Below the pieces are notes generated by a model. That model made no database searches. It was not told the origin of the DNA and worked only from the letters and a program-made list of their open reading frames with translations. From contig QNGE01000908.1 in NCBI GenBank assembly GCA_008508345.1, positions 62,001 through 126,000 on the forward strand: a stretch of 64,000 nt of DNA, written 5' to 3'. Below are positions 14,301 through 25,017 of this stretch, one piece after another. Origin of the DNA: Paragonimus westermani (taxonomy: Eukaryota; Platyhelminthes; Trematoda; Plagiorchiida; Troglotrematidae). The position numbers and the translations under genes are program-made. The stretch's first letter is position 1. Each line of letters opens with the position of its first letter.

Positions 14301-14828
14301 CATTACTAGACGAGTATCAAGCGTAAGCTTAACTGTGCATTTTAAGATCCATCTCGTAGAGTGAAGAGAGAAGATATCTTGCAGTGATGAACAGGGGGCA
14401 AGTCATGAGCATGCATGATTCCACAGGGTGAAATCTTTTAGGCATGCGTTGTTCTATTTGTGTTAATCGGAAAGAAATTTAGAGAAGCAGTTTGTCTACA
14501 AAACGACTCGACTGAATGGATAGAAGTTCACTGAACTGTTCCACGCGAACGCACTGAAATGGGACTATTATGCAAACTGACACCAAAACTATCAAAAACG
14601 ACCAGACGAGGACATCCGGTGACATGTGAGACTACATTACAGAATTCCCAAGAATGTCACTATTTTGACTGTTGGTCGTGTTAGAGCAAATCTAGTGAAT
14701 TTTAAATAGTCTATGCTGAGTAAGCCGCGAATACAAATACTGATGGCAGAATGTGACTGAATCTATTCTGTGGGCATTTCTGTCCGAGGTAATTTCGTGT
14801 AGGTTGATACGTGTAGATGTGTATTTAC
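5337..14828. other. Long stretch with no supported exon
   Basis: Scattered open frames of 60-100 codons on both strands (for example 6048-5767 and 10184-9885, minus; 10204-10458, plus) lack good splice sites and have intron-like composition. The frame at 11904-11644 (minus) has one fair acceptor (CTCTACTCTTTCAG) but no matching donor. Probably intron or intergenic. Confidence 0.45.
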
Positions 14829-14873
14829 CTCCACGCAGATACTTGTGATTGGCCTACACTTAACTGAGCACAG
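14829..14873 (-). CDS. 45-base symmetric exon candidate
   Basis: On the minus strand an acceptor (CTATCTCATTTTGTTCAC... AATCAG) precedes 45 bases that are open in phase 0 and end at GGAG/GTAAAT. The peptide, LCSVKCRPITSICVE, has three cysteines in 15 residues. An overlapping 108-codon frame in another register (15151-14825) is also open, so the reading is ambiguous. The call rests on the two splice-like ends and the cysteine content. Confidence 0.25.
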
Positions 14874-16062
14874 CTGATTTTGTGAACAAAATGAGATAGT
14901 GGGCCCGTGGCACTCAGTAAAAACCAGTTTTTCCAAATAAGGGCTGTGCTATTTGATCCCCGAAATTTTTTAAACAGTTGGACAAAACTGTGTCCGCTTT
15001 GTAGTGACAAATGATGTGAAATAGCAGTCGACAGAAAGTTATAGCACGCAAGGCCAAACACATTCGGGCATTGTGTTTGGCAATGTTTGAAGGTTTTAGT
15101 TGCATTCCATACTCTGTCTACGACAATAGTGGAGATCTTTAAAATGCTCAAGATAGAATCTATGGATCATCGGAAATACAGATACAACCATTCGTTTGTT
15201 ACATACTATTCTCAAACACGTCGGATATTAGTGACACCAGGATTTTTCTTTTGCAGATCCTGTGCTTCTGGTTGCACGGTTGGTAATATATAGGCTTCAT
15301 GGTGGGTATATTAAAATTTTTAAAGTGGCAGGGTTGCATAGAATGTTGTAATCTTTTACCTCCTATGCAGACCAACATAAGTTGCCTACGTACCCAGACA
15401 CACAGAAATCTTTTAAACTGTTCACGGCGCAATCTACACGTACTCCCGTCTCACAGAATGACTTTTGCGAGTCCTTCCCTATTAATGATGAGTAGGTCTG
15501 CTGTTAAGTGCCTCAGTGCATTGGGAATGTTGCTGTTGACACACTAGTTGCCTCCGTTTTATCTCCAACTTGACTGGAGTTGGTTATTTGTTTAGCAAAA
15601 CCAAAGAAGTAGTATGTGATTTTGATTTTGCTCATTCCTAATGATGACCATGAAAGCTTTCAACGAGTAAACTATCATTTACCCTTGATACTACTGAAAA
15701 GACTGTTACTTCTTGCTATAGTCAAACTTGACTCTTAAAAGTGGGCGAATATCCTTTAATAACTGCAATGAAGAGGTGGGTCCTTCCACTGTTTCTCGGA
15801 AGTTCATCAGTAAAGGAGTAGGCCAAATCAACGAAGTACTCAGTTTTGGGTGATCCATTCATTTCTCTAACTCATTTTATACTGCTTCCGCTTTCCACAC
15901 GGGGTAGAACCAGACTGCATGTAACTAGAAATTCTGATTCTAATTTTTAAATGTAAGCAGTAGGGCTGTTCCTGATAGTCGGTAGTCGTCGCCTTCTATC
16001 AATACGCATGCATACCTTTTTAAATTAATTTATGATGAGTAATCAGGGGTTTGCTTCATTCT

Positions 16063-16292
16063 CAAGTTGAACATCACTCACATGTGATCGCAGCCTCCGC
16101 ATTCAGATAGACTTTCCAGTCAGCCTCTTTCGAAAAGAAGCACTAAACTCGAGTTTCGCTCTCATTAGAGCTCATCAGTAGGGCATATCCTTGCCACGGC
16201 CAGGATTTGAACTCCGGCTTTCCGATAGAGGCTGGCTGGAAAGTCTAGCTGAATGCGAAGGCTGCAATCAAATGTGAGTGATGGTCAACTTG
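16063..16292. repeat. Fold-back element, 75-base inverted arms
   Basis: The left arm 16063-16137 and the right arm 16218-16292 are inverted copies. I count 8 mismatches in 75 (about 89% identical). They flank an 80-base spacer. The outer ends read CAAGTTGA and the arms share CATCACTCACAT and TAGACTTTCCAG. On the minus strand the spacer contains GTTCAAATCC, which matches the consensus RNA polymerase III B box, and CTACTGATGAGC. The left arm resembles 50871-50945, so the element is one member of a dispersed family, here arranged as a hairpin. It could be a MITE-like element or two SINE copies inserted head to head. I saw no clear target-site duplication. Confidence 0.8.
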
Positions 16293-16896
16293 AATATTAA
16301 TTTATATTTAACGTCATCATGTTATCTGAGGAAGATTTATTAATAGATATGGATGTTTTTTTACTGTCAGTATGTTGTCCAGGAAGCGCGCCTACTGTAC
16401 CTCTTAAGTAACGATGTTGCTTTGTAATGTTCCTAGAACCGAGAACGAATATCACGAAAAACAAAGATTTGCGGTGGACCTTTGTGAAAAGTTGCAGTTG
16501 AGAGTGTGAACACCAACACATCACCGGTTGAAATGACAGAGAAACCCTGTTGATGTTATTATCCTCCAGTGAATTTGCTTACTGAGATTGAAGTTTTCGA
16601 GTTCTTGCATCAAACTGGCTAAAGACAGAGGACATATTCGCTAGTGTTCGCCCGTATTCTTAAGACTAAAATCAGTTGTAGTCAGAAGGCATGATATTTT
16701 GCTTAGAAGCTATTGTGGTCTTCAAAGTCGCGTTCACATTTCGCAACCTTAGTTCAGAGTGAGTCAGTTGGTTGACCCGCTATTATTAAGCAGAATAACG
16801 AAAGTGGGCTTGAATGTGTTAATTTTCCGGGCCTTTGGTACACAGTCCATTCCTGAGGAATGATATAGGTCATGAGAAAACTCACTCTCATTTCAG

Positions 16897-17138
16897 AGCT
16901 ACAATCACTTTATCAACATGACTATCCATACCCCTATTCTACTCAAAAATGCAGTGAAGTGCAGAGCTGCCAGGATCAATATGTGTATCGTCTAATCTCC
17001 TGCTTACGAACAGCCACCTTTCTAAGGCCTGGCAAGTGTATGTGGTATTACCAGTCTATAGCTCCGGCAATCGCAGTAAGCCCAGTAAAATCAGTCCGAT
17101 TGCATTATCGTCGATTGTGTTATGAAGAGTCTGATTAA
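16897..17138 (+). CDS. Candidate 3'-terminal exon
   Basis: A strong acceptor (CTCACTCTCATTTCAG) is followed by an open frame entered in phase 1. It runs 80 codons to a TAA at 17136-17138. The peptide is rich in tyrosine, serine and cysteine, with KC, SC, SC, KC and LC dispersed along it (SLYQHDYPYPYSTQKCSEVQ). The stop codon overlaps an AATAAA hexamer (17137-17142), so the untranslated tail would be only about 20-30 bases. Donor-like sites inside the block (AGT/GTATGT near 17038, GCA/GTAAGC near 17072) leave other exon structures possible. The next feature downstream is the RT fossil at 17263. No family was recognised. Confidence 0.35.
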
Positions 17139-17142
17139 TAAA
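17137..17142 (+). terminator. AATAAA poly(A) signal candidate overlapping a stop
   Basis: The hexamer AATAAA overlaps the TAA stop of the preceding frame (TAATAAA). It is followed by a GT/T-rich stretch (TGTTATTTGTGTATTTTATT) of the kind expected downstream of a cleavage site. Confidence 0.35.
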
Positions 17143-17262
17143 CTGTTATTTGTGTATTTTATTTGACTTTCATTGTCGTCTAACGGTCAGCTTGAATTTT
17201 GAAAGAGGATTTTTTGACTAAGAAGACTGAACAATAATGGCCGATGAAGTAGACCAAGTAAT

Positions 17263-17487
17263 GTGGTCTTCATAGACCTCCATGGTGCCTATGACCCAGT
17301 ATACCATTTGCCGCTCCTCCTGAATGTTTGCACCTACGGTATACGAAATCTTCTGCCCCAGTAGCGGACGGACTACTTTCAAGCTCTCCGCTTTGACTCC
17401 AAGGCAAATGTGGATTTTTTCGCTTGATAGAATGAGTATACCTGTGTACTACGAGGTTCTGCTCCAGAACCTTTGTTCGTTATTCTG
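17263..17487 (+). mobile_element. Decayed CR1/Jockey-type LINE reverse transcriptase
   Basis: Two hallmark reverse-transcriptase motifs are readable in the same frame, 63 codons apart. VVFIDLHGAYDPVYHLPLLL at 17263-17322 corresponds to motif A of non-LTR elements (typical form FIDFxKAFDSVxHxLLL). CLRGSAPEPLFVIL-like sequence at 17452-17487 (RGSAPEPLFVIL) corresponds to the QGSxLGPLLFxLY motif. A TYGIR-like turn follows motif A, as in CR1/Jockey elements. Stop codons interrupt the region between the motifs, so the copy is dead. I did not find the YADD box or the 5' endonuclease part nearby. It is a short remnant with no visible ends. Confidence 0.72.
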
Positions 17488-17499
17488 TCGTCAATCGAA

Positions 17500-20400
17500 A
17501 TCCTGAAGCTTGTCAACATCCAATTGCCACTGTGTGTGTATAGGCCTGAAATCTGATATATGGTGTACAATGAATGAAAATGGAGAGCCGTGGAATTATT
17601 TGAACACGTTAAACTGTAAGAATTATAAGACGGCCTTCTTTTTAAGACGACCAGTTTTAAAGTGATGTGTCTCCGTTATTCAGGTCAAGTTGGGTTAGCT
17701 TGTCTTGGTAGGAACTGCAAACCACCACAACCGAGAGTGAGCTGGGCAAAAATACTTCAAGTAACTTAATTAGCTTTTTCAAAATTGTGTCACCTATCAG
17801 AAAAACCAGCCCGGAGCTTGTGCTACTCAAAAGGCCGTTTTAACAGATTCACACAGATTGTTTCACTGTCATATTCACTAAATCAGTGCGCCCTAAACGC
17901 TTGGCAAATATCCAACCATTTTGTCAATTTTATGTGAATGACATTAGGCTTATTGTGAACATGAAAAGTCAAGCTGCGAAAATGCGTTCCCTACCCTATC
18001 GAAGTGTTTGCTACAGATCGGATCAATCATCAATACACTAAGAGCATACCCAATGAGAATCGATTTCAATGCACACGATGCTGCGTAAACTTCGACATCC
18101 CAAAAAATAACTACTTTTACCCAGCGGAAATTATTCTGTTACGAGTAACTCTCTAAAGTCAAAACATAAGATGAACCATCTCATTTACTGGAAACAGCGT
18201 TGAAAAATCCATGTGTGCCTGCTCTGGAAGAAACTATAAGATTCTTTTCTAAGTGCATCATGAGCGCAAAAATTACAACACAGCCATGGCACCAGACGAA
18301 GTTTAATTAGCGTGATAATCAGAACCACCGTGAAACAGTCAATATACTCTCAACCTTTTACTACTGATTTTAGCCAGCTGTCTTCCGCTGTTTGTTACAG
18401 CACGATTGTTGCTTGTTAAAGAGCACTGTTGGGTTTCTGTTCTGTTTTTTATCCCTCAAATTTCACTTTTGCAATCATCTCGTCGCCGGATTTCGGAAAG
18501 TGAAATAATCTTCTGATTTATGCCTGCTTTCCAAATCATTCAGCACCTTTCTCATCTTCCTCTAATCTTTAGATATCTCAAGAATTTTATCAACCATACG
18601 AAATTGGTTCAGTACAATGCAATTGTAAATAGTAGAGCTGGAAGGTAACCTGACTGCACGCAATTAAGTGTGGGGCTATTATGTAACAGAAGTCGTGGAC
18701 CGTACGACCAGATGTTTGTCACATTAATTCAAACAACTTCGTCTATCTGAAATTGGCTGCAAAAATACTAAAAAACACGACTGTTGAGCATTTCACTAAA
18801 AACAGCCATTACACAGATATCAAGAAAATATTCTGAGTTGTAAACACACTTTCTGTTATCCCACCAAAAACGGTCCATCTACTCTTATGACAAGCGTTGA
18901 CATGATTGATATCAGACCACGCTGTCTTACAGTTTGCTGTCACAGGACGACTTCTAAATCAGCGTTGTTTTAGATCAAGGCAATTGTTTGTCCTTGATCA
19001 GATAACACAACAACCAGTCAACGTTTGAGCAAAGTTCAATTAGCTACGTAGAAGTCATCGGTCGCTAGAGTTGCTTCGTGCTAACCAAAACATTGTAGTT
19101 TCTGACGTTTGTCAAAGCACGAGTTTTAACGAGACCTCCGTGACTGAGTTAACCTGAGGATAAATTAAAGAAAACAAACTTATAATTCATCTTTACTTCT
19201 GTTTCAGTGAAGTTATTTCGGCGAGGTACAGAATGACATTAGCGGGACCAGTGTGTTCAGTTATTAGTGAGCGTGCGTTAACGTTATTTCAGCACGATGC
19301 GTGAGTACATGACACATTCGTGCACTTTCGAGAGGAGCATTTTGAACGGACGTTTGCATCATGTTGAAACATCAACTTACTATTCAAAGTACGCCAGGAT
19401 GTCCCATTTATATGTGACAACTGTTGAGTAACCAAAGCCTGCAGCTCTCAACAGAAAATATCCCCGCTGAAATCCGGCCCATATAATTACTCTTTTTTGT
19501 GTTACGCAAATGAGCACACATCCAACGGTAACAGTTCTCGCCCAAATAATGGACAAATAGACAAAATGGGCAATTAATGAAATTTATTACTATCGAGAAT
19601 TATGGTTATTGACCATTGTGTGCGGTTAGGTTCAGAACTATATTGCTGTTTGTTTTAATTAGTTTTCCTACTACATATGAGATCACGTACAAGCTTGCAT
19701 AGCTGCCCCCAACTTGGAGTGAATAGCACGGCAGTCTACAAGTCTGTATCTTGGGTATTTGAGCCTTGATCTGCATTTTGGCAGTGACATGGAAGTGCCT
19801 CAGTAACAAGTTTCCCAAGATTGGAAACTTTAGTCCTGTAATTTTTCAAAGGTGGCTAGAGGAATACCCCAGCTGAATGAGCCACATACTTATCAATCGA
19901 GTCATAGCAACTAAACTTTACGGATGCTCACTAATTCAGGACACTGTTTGTTATTAATTTGTGCATGCCTGTGCGATACAGCCGGTCAGTGTTTCTTAAC
20001 GCAGATGTTTGTCCGGTCCTAAAGCATAATCAAGTTTGAAAAAGTGGTGTTATGATACGGTTCAGCAGCCTGTACAGTCAGCTATTTGGAAAAACCAGAG
20101 GGTAAACTCCGAGCATATGGCAGATGATTTCATTCTATCTGACAGAGCGGTTGACCAAGAGTATTGGGATATTTATTGCCCCGATTTTAAAATGTACTTC
20201 TGAAATTTGTCTGGAATTTTGCCTTGTAAAGAGCAATAAACATGCAATAGAACCGGAAGAAACCTGGCAGTTCGCAATCACTGACTAAATCTCGCACACA
20301 CACGTCGTTTTTAATGTTTAAGGAAACATCCATATTGGTTTAATAAATCAGCACCTAATTTTCACTCTGTGCTTTGCGTACTCAATCTAAATCTTTGAGT

Positions 20401-20780
20401 AAATCTACTGCTTAATAAGTTTCCAAATTATCCTCGCATGTTGCGCTTAACTACGTCCAACGCGTTCACAGCTACGAAGAGCTTCTGTAGGTGGCTCTCG
20501 TATGACAAGCTTTCTTACTCTGCAAATTTTCGGTAGTTCTGACAGTGTGCATAGTTTGCTTCAATGACCAACAGCGATAATATTGTGCAACCACAAGGAT
20601 GATGAATCGTGATGTCTAACAAAAGTGTTCCCGCCCAACAGTCCACGGCTGGTGGTGTGGCGATTTATAATGCACTGTTTCAGTTATTGGGATAGTCTTT
20701 GAGACTTTCATGTAGTTTGCATTCCACTACTAGGTCCATCCAGCGTCGAAGTTTGACAAAAGCTATGAAATAATACGTAC
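17500..20780. other. No supported gene
   Basis: AT-rich sequence with the hairpin at 18973-18999. No coding block with paired splice sites was seen. Confidence 0.45.
18973..18999. repeat. Small perfect hairpin
   Basis: GATCAAGG is followed by an 11-base loop and CCTTGATC, giving an 8-bp perfect stem. There is no U-run after it and no gene beside it, so no role is inferred. Confidence 0.5.
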
Positions 20781-20818
20781 CACTTGTTGGAATGTGTACT
20801 TTGATGTCTTCCACAAAA
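20781..20818 (-). CDS. 38-base exon candidate
   Basis: On the minus strand, an acceptor-like CCACCACAG is followed by an open 38-base block that ends at AGTG/GTACGT, a good donor. In the phase 2-to-1 reading it gives FVEDIKVHIPTS. The pyrimidine tract is weak and other registers are also open. It is kept only because of the donor and the peptide character. Confidence 0.15.
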
Positions 20819-22489
20819 CTGTGGTGGATTGACAGGCTCCGTTATTTACTGCGGTGCAGTTCATATTATTGATTACTGCTGTCATGTTTCACATTACTTC
20901 TGGATTTGCTTAAGACGAAAGCAAGTTAAGCTTTTGTAATCTGCCACTGACGCAGCTTTAACCATATCTAGCTGAGCCATACTATTGAGATTCACAGTGT
21001 TCGTGCGGTAAAAGCGAATTTTCGATTGCCATCTCAAGTGGCGCGAGCACAGTTCGAATATCGAAACAGGTTTTCATTCGTTTGCCAACTTTAAGTACTC
21101 TGATTAAAATTCGAAACTTACCCGTTCCTAAGGATATTTATTGAAGTGCTCCAGATTCAAGTGTGCTAGCTAACGCACTTAGCGTTTGTTAAACCTCTCA
21201 TGCTTTATGCCGACTAACAGTCATACAATTAGTGCACATTTCCAACTGTGGTCATTAAAGTTTGAAAGAACTCGCAACAGCCGGAGTGTGTCATAACTGG
21301 GCACAGGGAAAAACCTAATCCCACTGAGAAACACTAGGCATGAAGTTGTTAGTCAAAGTACCTATCTTGCGACCATCAATATCGCTAACCGAAAACCCTT
21401 CAATAGTTTGTCAGTATTCGTTGCAGAAGGTTTTCAAATTTTCACCTTTTCAAAAACTTAGTGGTCTGCGATAATCAAGAACCCATCCAATATGTGATAC
21501 AATTGCAGTTGGCTCAAGACCTGTCGAACGACGTTAACAGGATACTAAACAGATGTGACCTCTCGCGTTCGTATGCTAAATTATGAAGTCTGACAAGCCG
21601 GTATTGATAATGTTTTTGTTCTCACTTGTGAAAATTGTGGATTCGTCTATCAACTACAAACAATGCGATGGACAAATATATAACTCAGTGATTGCTTCAT
21701 TTCATTACCAATATATATGCCTGTTAATTCAACAGCCTCAAAACGGTAGTTTGGCTAGTTACGGCATACATGATTACCCACCTAAATTGTTTAATGATGC
21801 GTGGACAACATGTGTTTAGTGACTGAACCGGACATGTCAACTGAAAGTCTGTCGAGTTTGCAGGTCACTCCAGCGTACTTTTTGGAGTTACAGTTTTAGA
21901 ACATGTACATTGGACGGTGGTTGCAGGTGCGAACAATCGTTCTCAAAAAGATTGGCATATGGCCGGTTACAAATCTGGTTAACTGCAGCTTAATCTTGAG
22001 TAATGTTTTGCACCTGATCGCAACTAAGTTTCCAAGCGGTTTTATGAGAATTCCACGCAACCAAACTCACTGCGCACCAATTTGTCTTTAGCACATTTAT
22101 CATCTTAAGGTCATTGTATGTAAATAATTTTGAAAACTGTTCTCTTGCAATAAGATGATCAATCACGTTCCTTCGTTACCGACTAATGTATCACTAATTC
22201 AGTGATGTGAGAAAGCATTCCGTAAATTCTTCTACGAAACGTTCAGCGTGCTGTTGATAACTTGGTGGGTTTATGCCAAGGAAAATCGACCGATTGACTT
22301 GCAAACTTGAAAATAACCTTAATTTTTTTCAGGCAATTCAACTGAATCTCATAGTTTTGATCTTAGCATTCACTTACTGCATGTTCTGTAACTTGGCGAT
22401 CAACATGCAGTTTTGATGCTGAGTGAGTCTTTATGTCTTGGATATGAGGCCAAGTTGTTAGTAGTTAAAAACATTTGGGAACGCCCAAT
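20819..22489. other. Mostly non-coding; one micro-exon-like block
   Basis: A 27-base plus-strand block near 21900-21926 sits between TTACAGTTTTAG and TGCAG/GTGCGA and reads NMYIGRWLQ. Nothing else stands out. The frame at 22529-22783, just beyond, ends at CATCA/GTAAGT after a fair acceptor (GCGTTTCCTGTAG), but its register is unclear. Confidence 0.3.
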
Positions 22490-22503
22490 TTATATATATA
22501 TAT
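22490..22503. repeat. AT dinucleotide tract
   Basis: About seven TA units. Similar tracts lie at 40037-40049 and 49246-49261, the last forming a short palindrome flanked by C and G. Confidence 0.9.
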
Positions 22504-22877
22504 CTACGTTCCTTCCGCCTTCTAATCAATGAGGTCACCTGAAGGCGTTTCCTGTAGACAAGCTACCGACACCACTAACTCTCTTCGGACAAAGTTCGTC
22601 GGGTCAGAGCAACTTTCATCACAACACTTGTCTTCATATACAGCTAAGGAAGAAAAACCGTACGGTTGCCTTTCTTGTCCGTTCATCATGTTCGTACTAC
22701 GGTTCTGCGAATATTTTGTTAAACCTACACATAGTTGTGGACAGTACCCACCATGTTGCTATTCAGAAGGCATCAGTAAGTAAATAACAACTGTTCACGT
22801 CTGACTACTCGTGAGTCATTATTAATGAGTAGTGTGGCAGATTGATGGTTTCAAATGAGACCCAACTGTGAAAAGTC

Positions 22878-22958
22878 AGGGCTTCGGCTAGATTCGAAGA
22901 AGCGACAGACACAGCATGCCTTAAAGCGCGAGCGCTTTACAAGCTGAGCTACGAAGCT
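22878..22958 (-). repeat. tRNA-derived SINE-like head
   Basis: Read on the minus strand, the segment contains TAGCTCAGCTTG, an A-box match, then AAAGCGCTCGCGCTTT, and CTTCGAATC, a near B-box. The 5' AGCTTCG and 3' CGAAGCC pair in six of seven positions, like an acceptor stem. There is an insertion between the anticodon-like region and the T-arm-like region, so it is not a functional tRNA. The sequence continues into GACTTTTCACAGTTGGG, which recurs at 48892-48934. This fits a tRNA-derived SINE inserted in minus orientation. Confidence 0.6.
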
Positions 22959-23207
22959 ACACCATGAGCTCAGAAATTTCATATTTGGATTCTGTTACCC
23001 ACCCGTCCCACTGTCTCATATGGAATCCACCAAATGATTCAGGGGATCGACTGCCTTGGCAGGATTTTTCAAACATTTCACGAAGGAATCCACCAACGCC
23101 GCTGCTGAGCATAGAAATTGTATCACTAATGAGTCGGTTTACTTAAGAGCAGCTACCTAGTATGTGTGATTCCGTTTGGAATTCAGTATGGGGAAAAGTT
23201 TTCTTAC

Positions 23208-23240
23208 CTCATTTTTCGGTGTGTTATAGTGGAAAGCATG
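23208..23240 (-). CDS. 33-base symmetric micro-exon candidate
   Basis: A minus-strand acceptor (TACAAACTTCTGCAG) precedes exactly 33 bases, open in phase 0 and ending at TGAG/GTAAGA. The peptide is HAFHYNTPKNE. It lies 0.8 kb downstream of the exon at 24411-24056 on the same strand. That exon ends in phase 1. A further small block starting at 23691 (acceptor TTTGTTTTCCATCCAG, peptide GTTTEGLCESKCSQY) could bridge phase 1 to phase 0, although its donor is poor. Confidence 0.3.
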
Positions 23241-24055
23241 CTGCAGAAGTTTGTACTAAGGTAGAGTTTTGGACTGTTGGCAGGCCAGTTTATCATGCGC
23301 AATAAACAGATAAGAATCAAAATTTTATCGCGTGAAAGACATGTATCAGATTCTTGTATTGCTAAAGTGTGACCGTTGTTGACACATGTAACATCAGAGT
23401 GACGGCCTTAAGCTCTGTAACACATTAACGTGAGAAATGTAACATTGCCTGCAGTCAGGTGCAGCCATTTTTTCATATCTGTAAATATGAGTGTACCATA
23501 AACTAGAAATACTGTATTGTTTCTCGCCGAGATACATCACCTTCAGTCTAACAAGAAGTTAGTGCAATCTTTGTTCATCTGAGTCTTCAACATTTTTGTG
23601 TTTAATAAACACTGTATATCACATAGTTTGCTTGAGATATACACATATTGAGAACACTTGCTCTCACACAATCCCTCTGTAGTTGTTCCCACTGGATGGA
23701 AAACAAATCGTCTACAACTTGGCAAGCAACATCGAGAAAGAATCATCAGTTTTTAATGGGATTTCTGTTCCGATTTTCGGAAGATAGTTTGTTCACCTAC
23801 TTTTTGAAATGGTTTTCCCAGGGGAAAAAATCGATTTTAAATATATTTGGCATATTTACGTCGACTGAGTGACAGCCATAAAAAACACGTCATAGATTAC
23901 CTCTGCGGAACCACTTGTGAACATTTCGACCGTCTGAAAATATTTCATCATCAATTTTAGAAATGCTCCAAGGTGCTGCCTAACTTTAGTGAATCTACTG
24001 AATAGTGCAATTAAAAATGAATACTGATTATTGGAGTATAAGATAGACTGGCTAC

Positions 24056-24411
24056 CTGGTAGTCTGAAGTCTACCTTCGACGTTCCCAATTCAGGAACGT
24101 TTATTGCAAATTGAATTGGACTTGTAGTTGAACTAACAGGAAGGGTTGAATTGTTTTCCGGCAACCGATCGAACAGTCGAAACGGAGTCACCAACTTCCC
24201 TTCGTCAATGTGAATCGGCTGAACGCGAACAAATTTGGAAATGTTCAAATCGCATCCGTTTTTACGCCACGTGCCTGTGTTGTACAAATGCGGCCGGACA
24301 GTTTGTACGTTCAGTAGGACACTGTCCCCATGCAAACGTTGATCGATTTGTGGTTTTCTGCCATCGATTGAACCAAAGTCCCCATCGCTTTCCATTTTTA
24401 GCCGATGTAGA
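24056..24411 (-). CDS. Long exon of the minus-strand modular gene
   Basis: This 356-base block is open for 118 codons. It follows an acceptor region rich in pyrimidines (CCATTTCCTCATTCATTCAG, then TCGTTTAG) and ends at CCAG/GTAGCC. It is entered in phase 2 and left in phase 1. An alternative start one AG upstream would need phase 1, and an alternative donor lies at GAAG/GTAGAC. The peptide starts basic (LHRLKMESDGDFGSIDGRKP) and continues with a single cysteine (KNGCDLNISKF) and sequons NIS and NNS. It ends in a region rich in serine, threonine and proline (LPVSSTTSP) and a beta-strand-like tail. The sequons suggest an extracellular protein. No domain was recognised. It joins in phase to the 26-base exon at 25017-24992. 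Confidence 0.45.
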
Positions 24412-24991
24412 CTAAACGACATTTCTGAATGAATGAGGAAATGGAAACATGGATTGTAAGCTAGTTTTTTTAAGTCGAGTTGAATAAAATACTAATTCTA
24501 AGAAAGTTTATTCCACGTTGTGTTTGTGGAAAGCTCGTTCGAACTGGGAGTAAATGCAAACGAGTGATTGGGTCATGGCAAACTACATTTCGTTCAATTT
24601 GGTCGATTGGACAGGGACAGGTTAATCAGGTTGTATAGTTGTACATTATTTTCCGATTAATCTCGCATAGCTTTTTATTTATTGCTATTTTGTTTACTCA
24701 CAGTTCTTTTGTTTCTCTCCCACATATTCGTAGAAGGTAGTTCTTGAGTGTGATTCCACTGCTTAGTTCATTTTTTCGGTTTTACATGTGTGTTACAGTG
24801 TGTTTGCAACAATGATCAATTATTTATTCGTGATGTTCTTAAATCGCAAACGATTGTTTAGCTGCTACATAAAAAATAAAGTTTTGGAAACAACTTGCAC
24901 AACGCTCTAGATAATTGCATTTAGCTGAAGTGTGAATGTAATTTGCATTTCTGCTCATAACTCATAATCAGATTATGATAAGTTTACGTAC

Positions 24992-25017
24992 CGCGATTTG
25001 CCATACCTTAAGTAAAC
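24992..25017 (-). CDS. 26-base micro-exon candidate
   Basis: The acceptor GTGTATTGCTGTAACAG precedes 26 bases that read VYLRYGKS plus two bases, and the donor CGCG/GTACGT is near consensus. It enters in phase 0, as the exon at 30885-30461 leaves. It ends in phase 2, as required by the exon at 24411-24056. It would make the junction residues R and L between them. On its own it could be chance. The double phase match is the reason for listing it. Confidence 0.35.
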
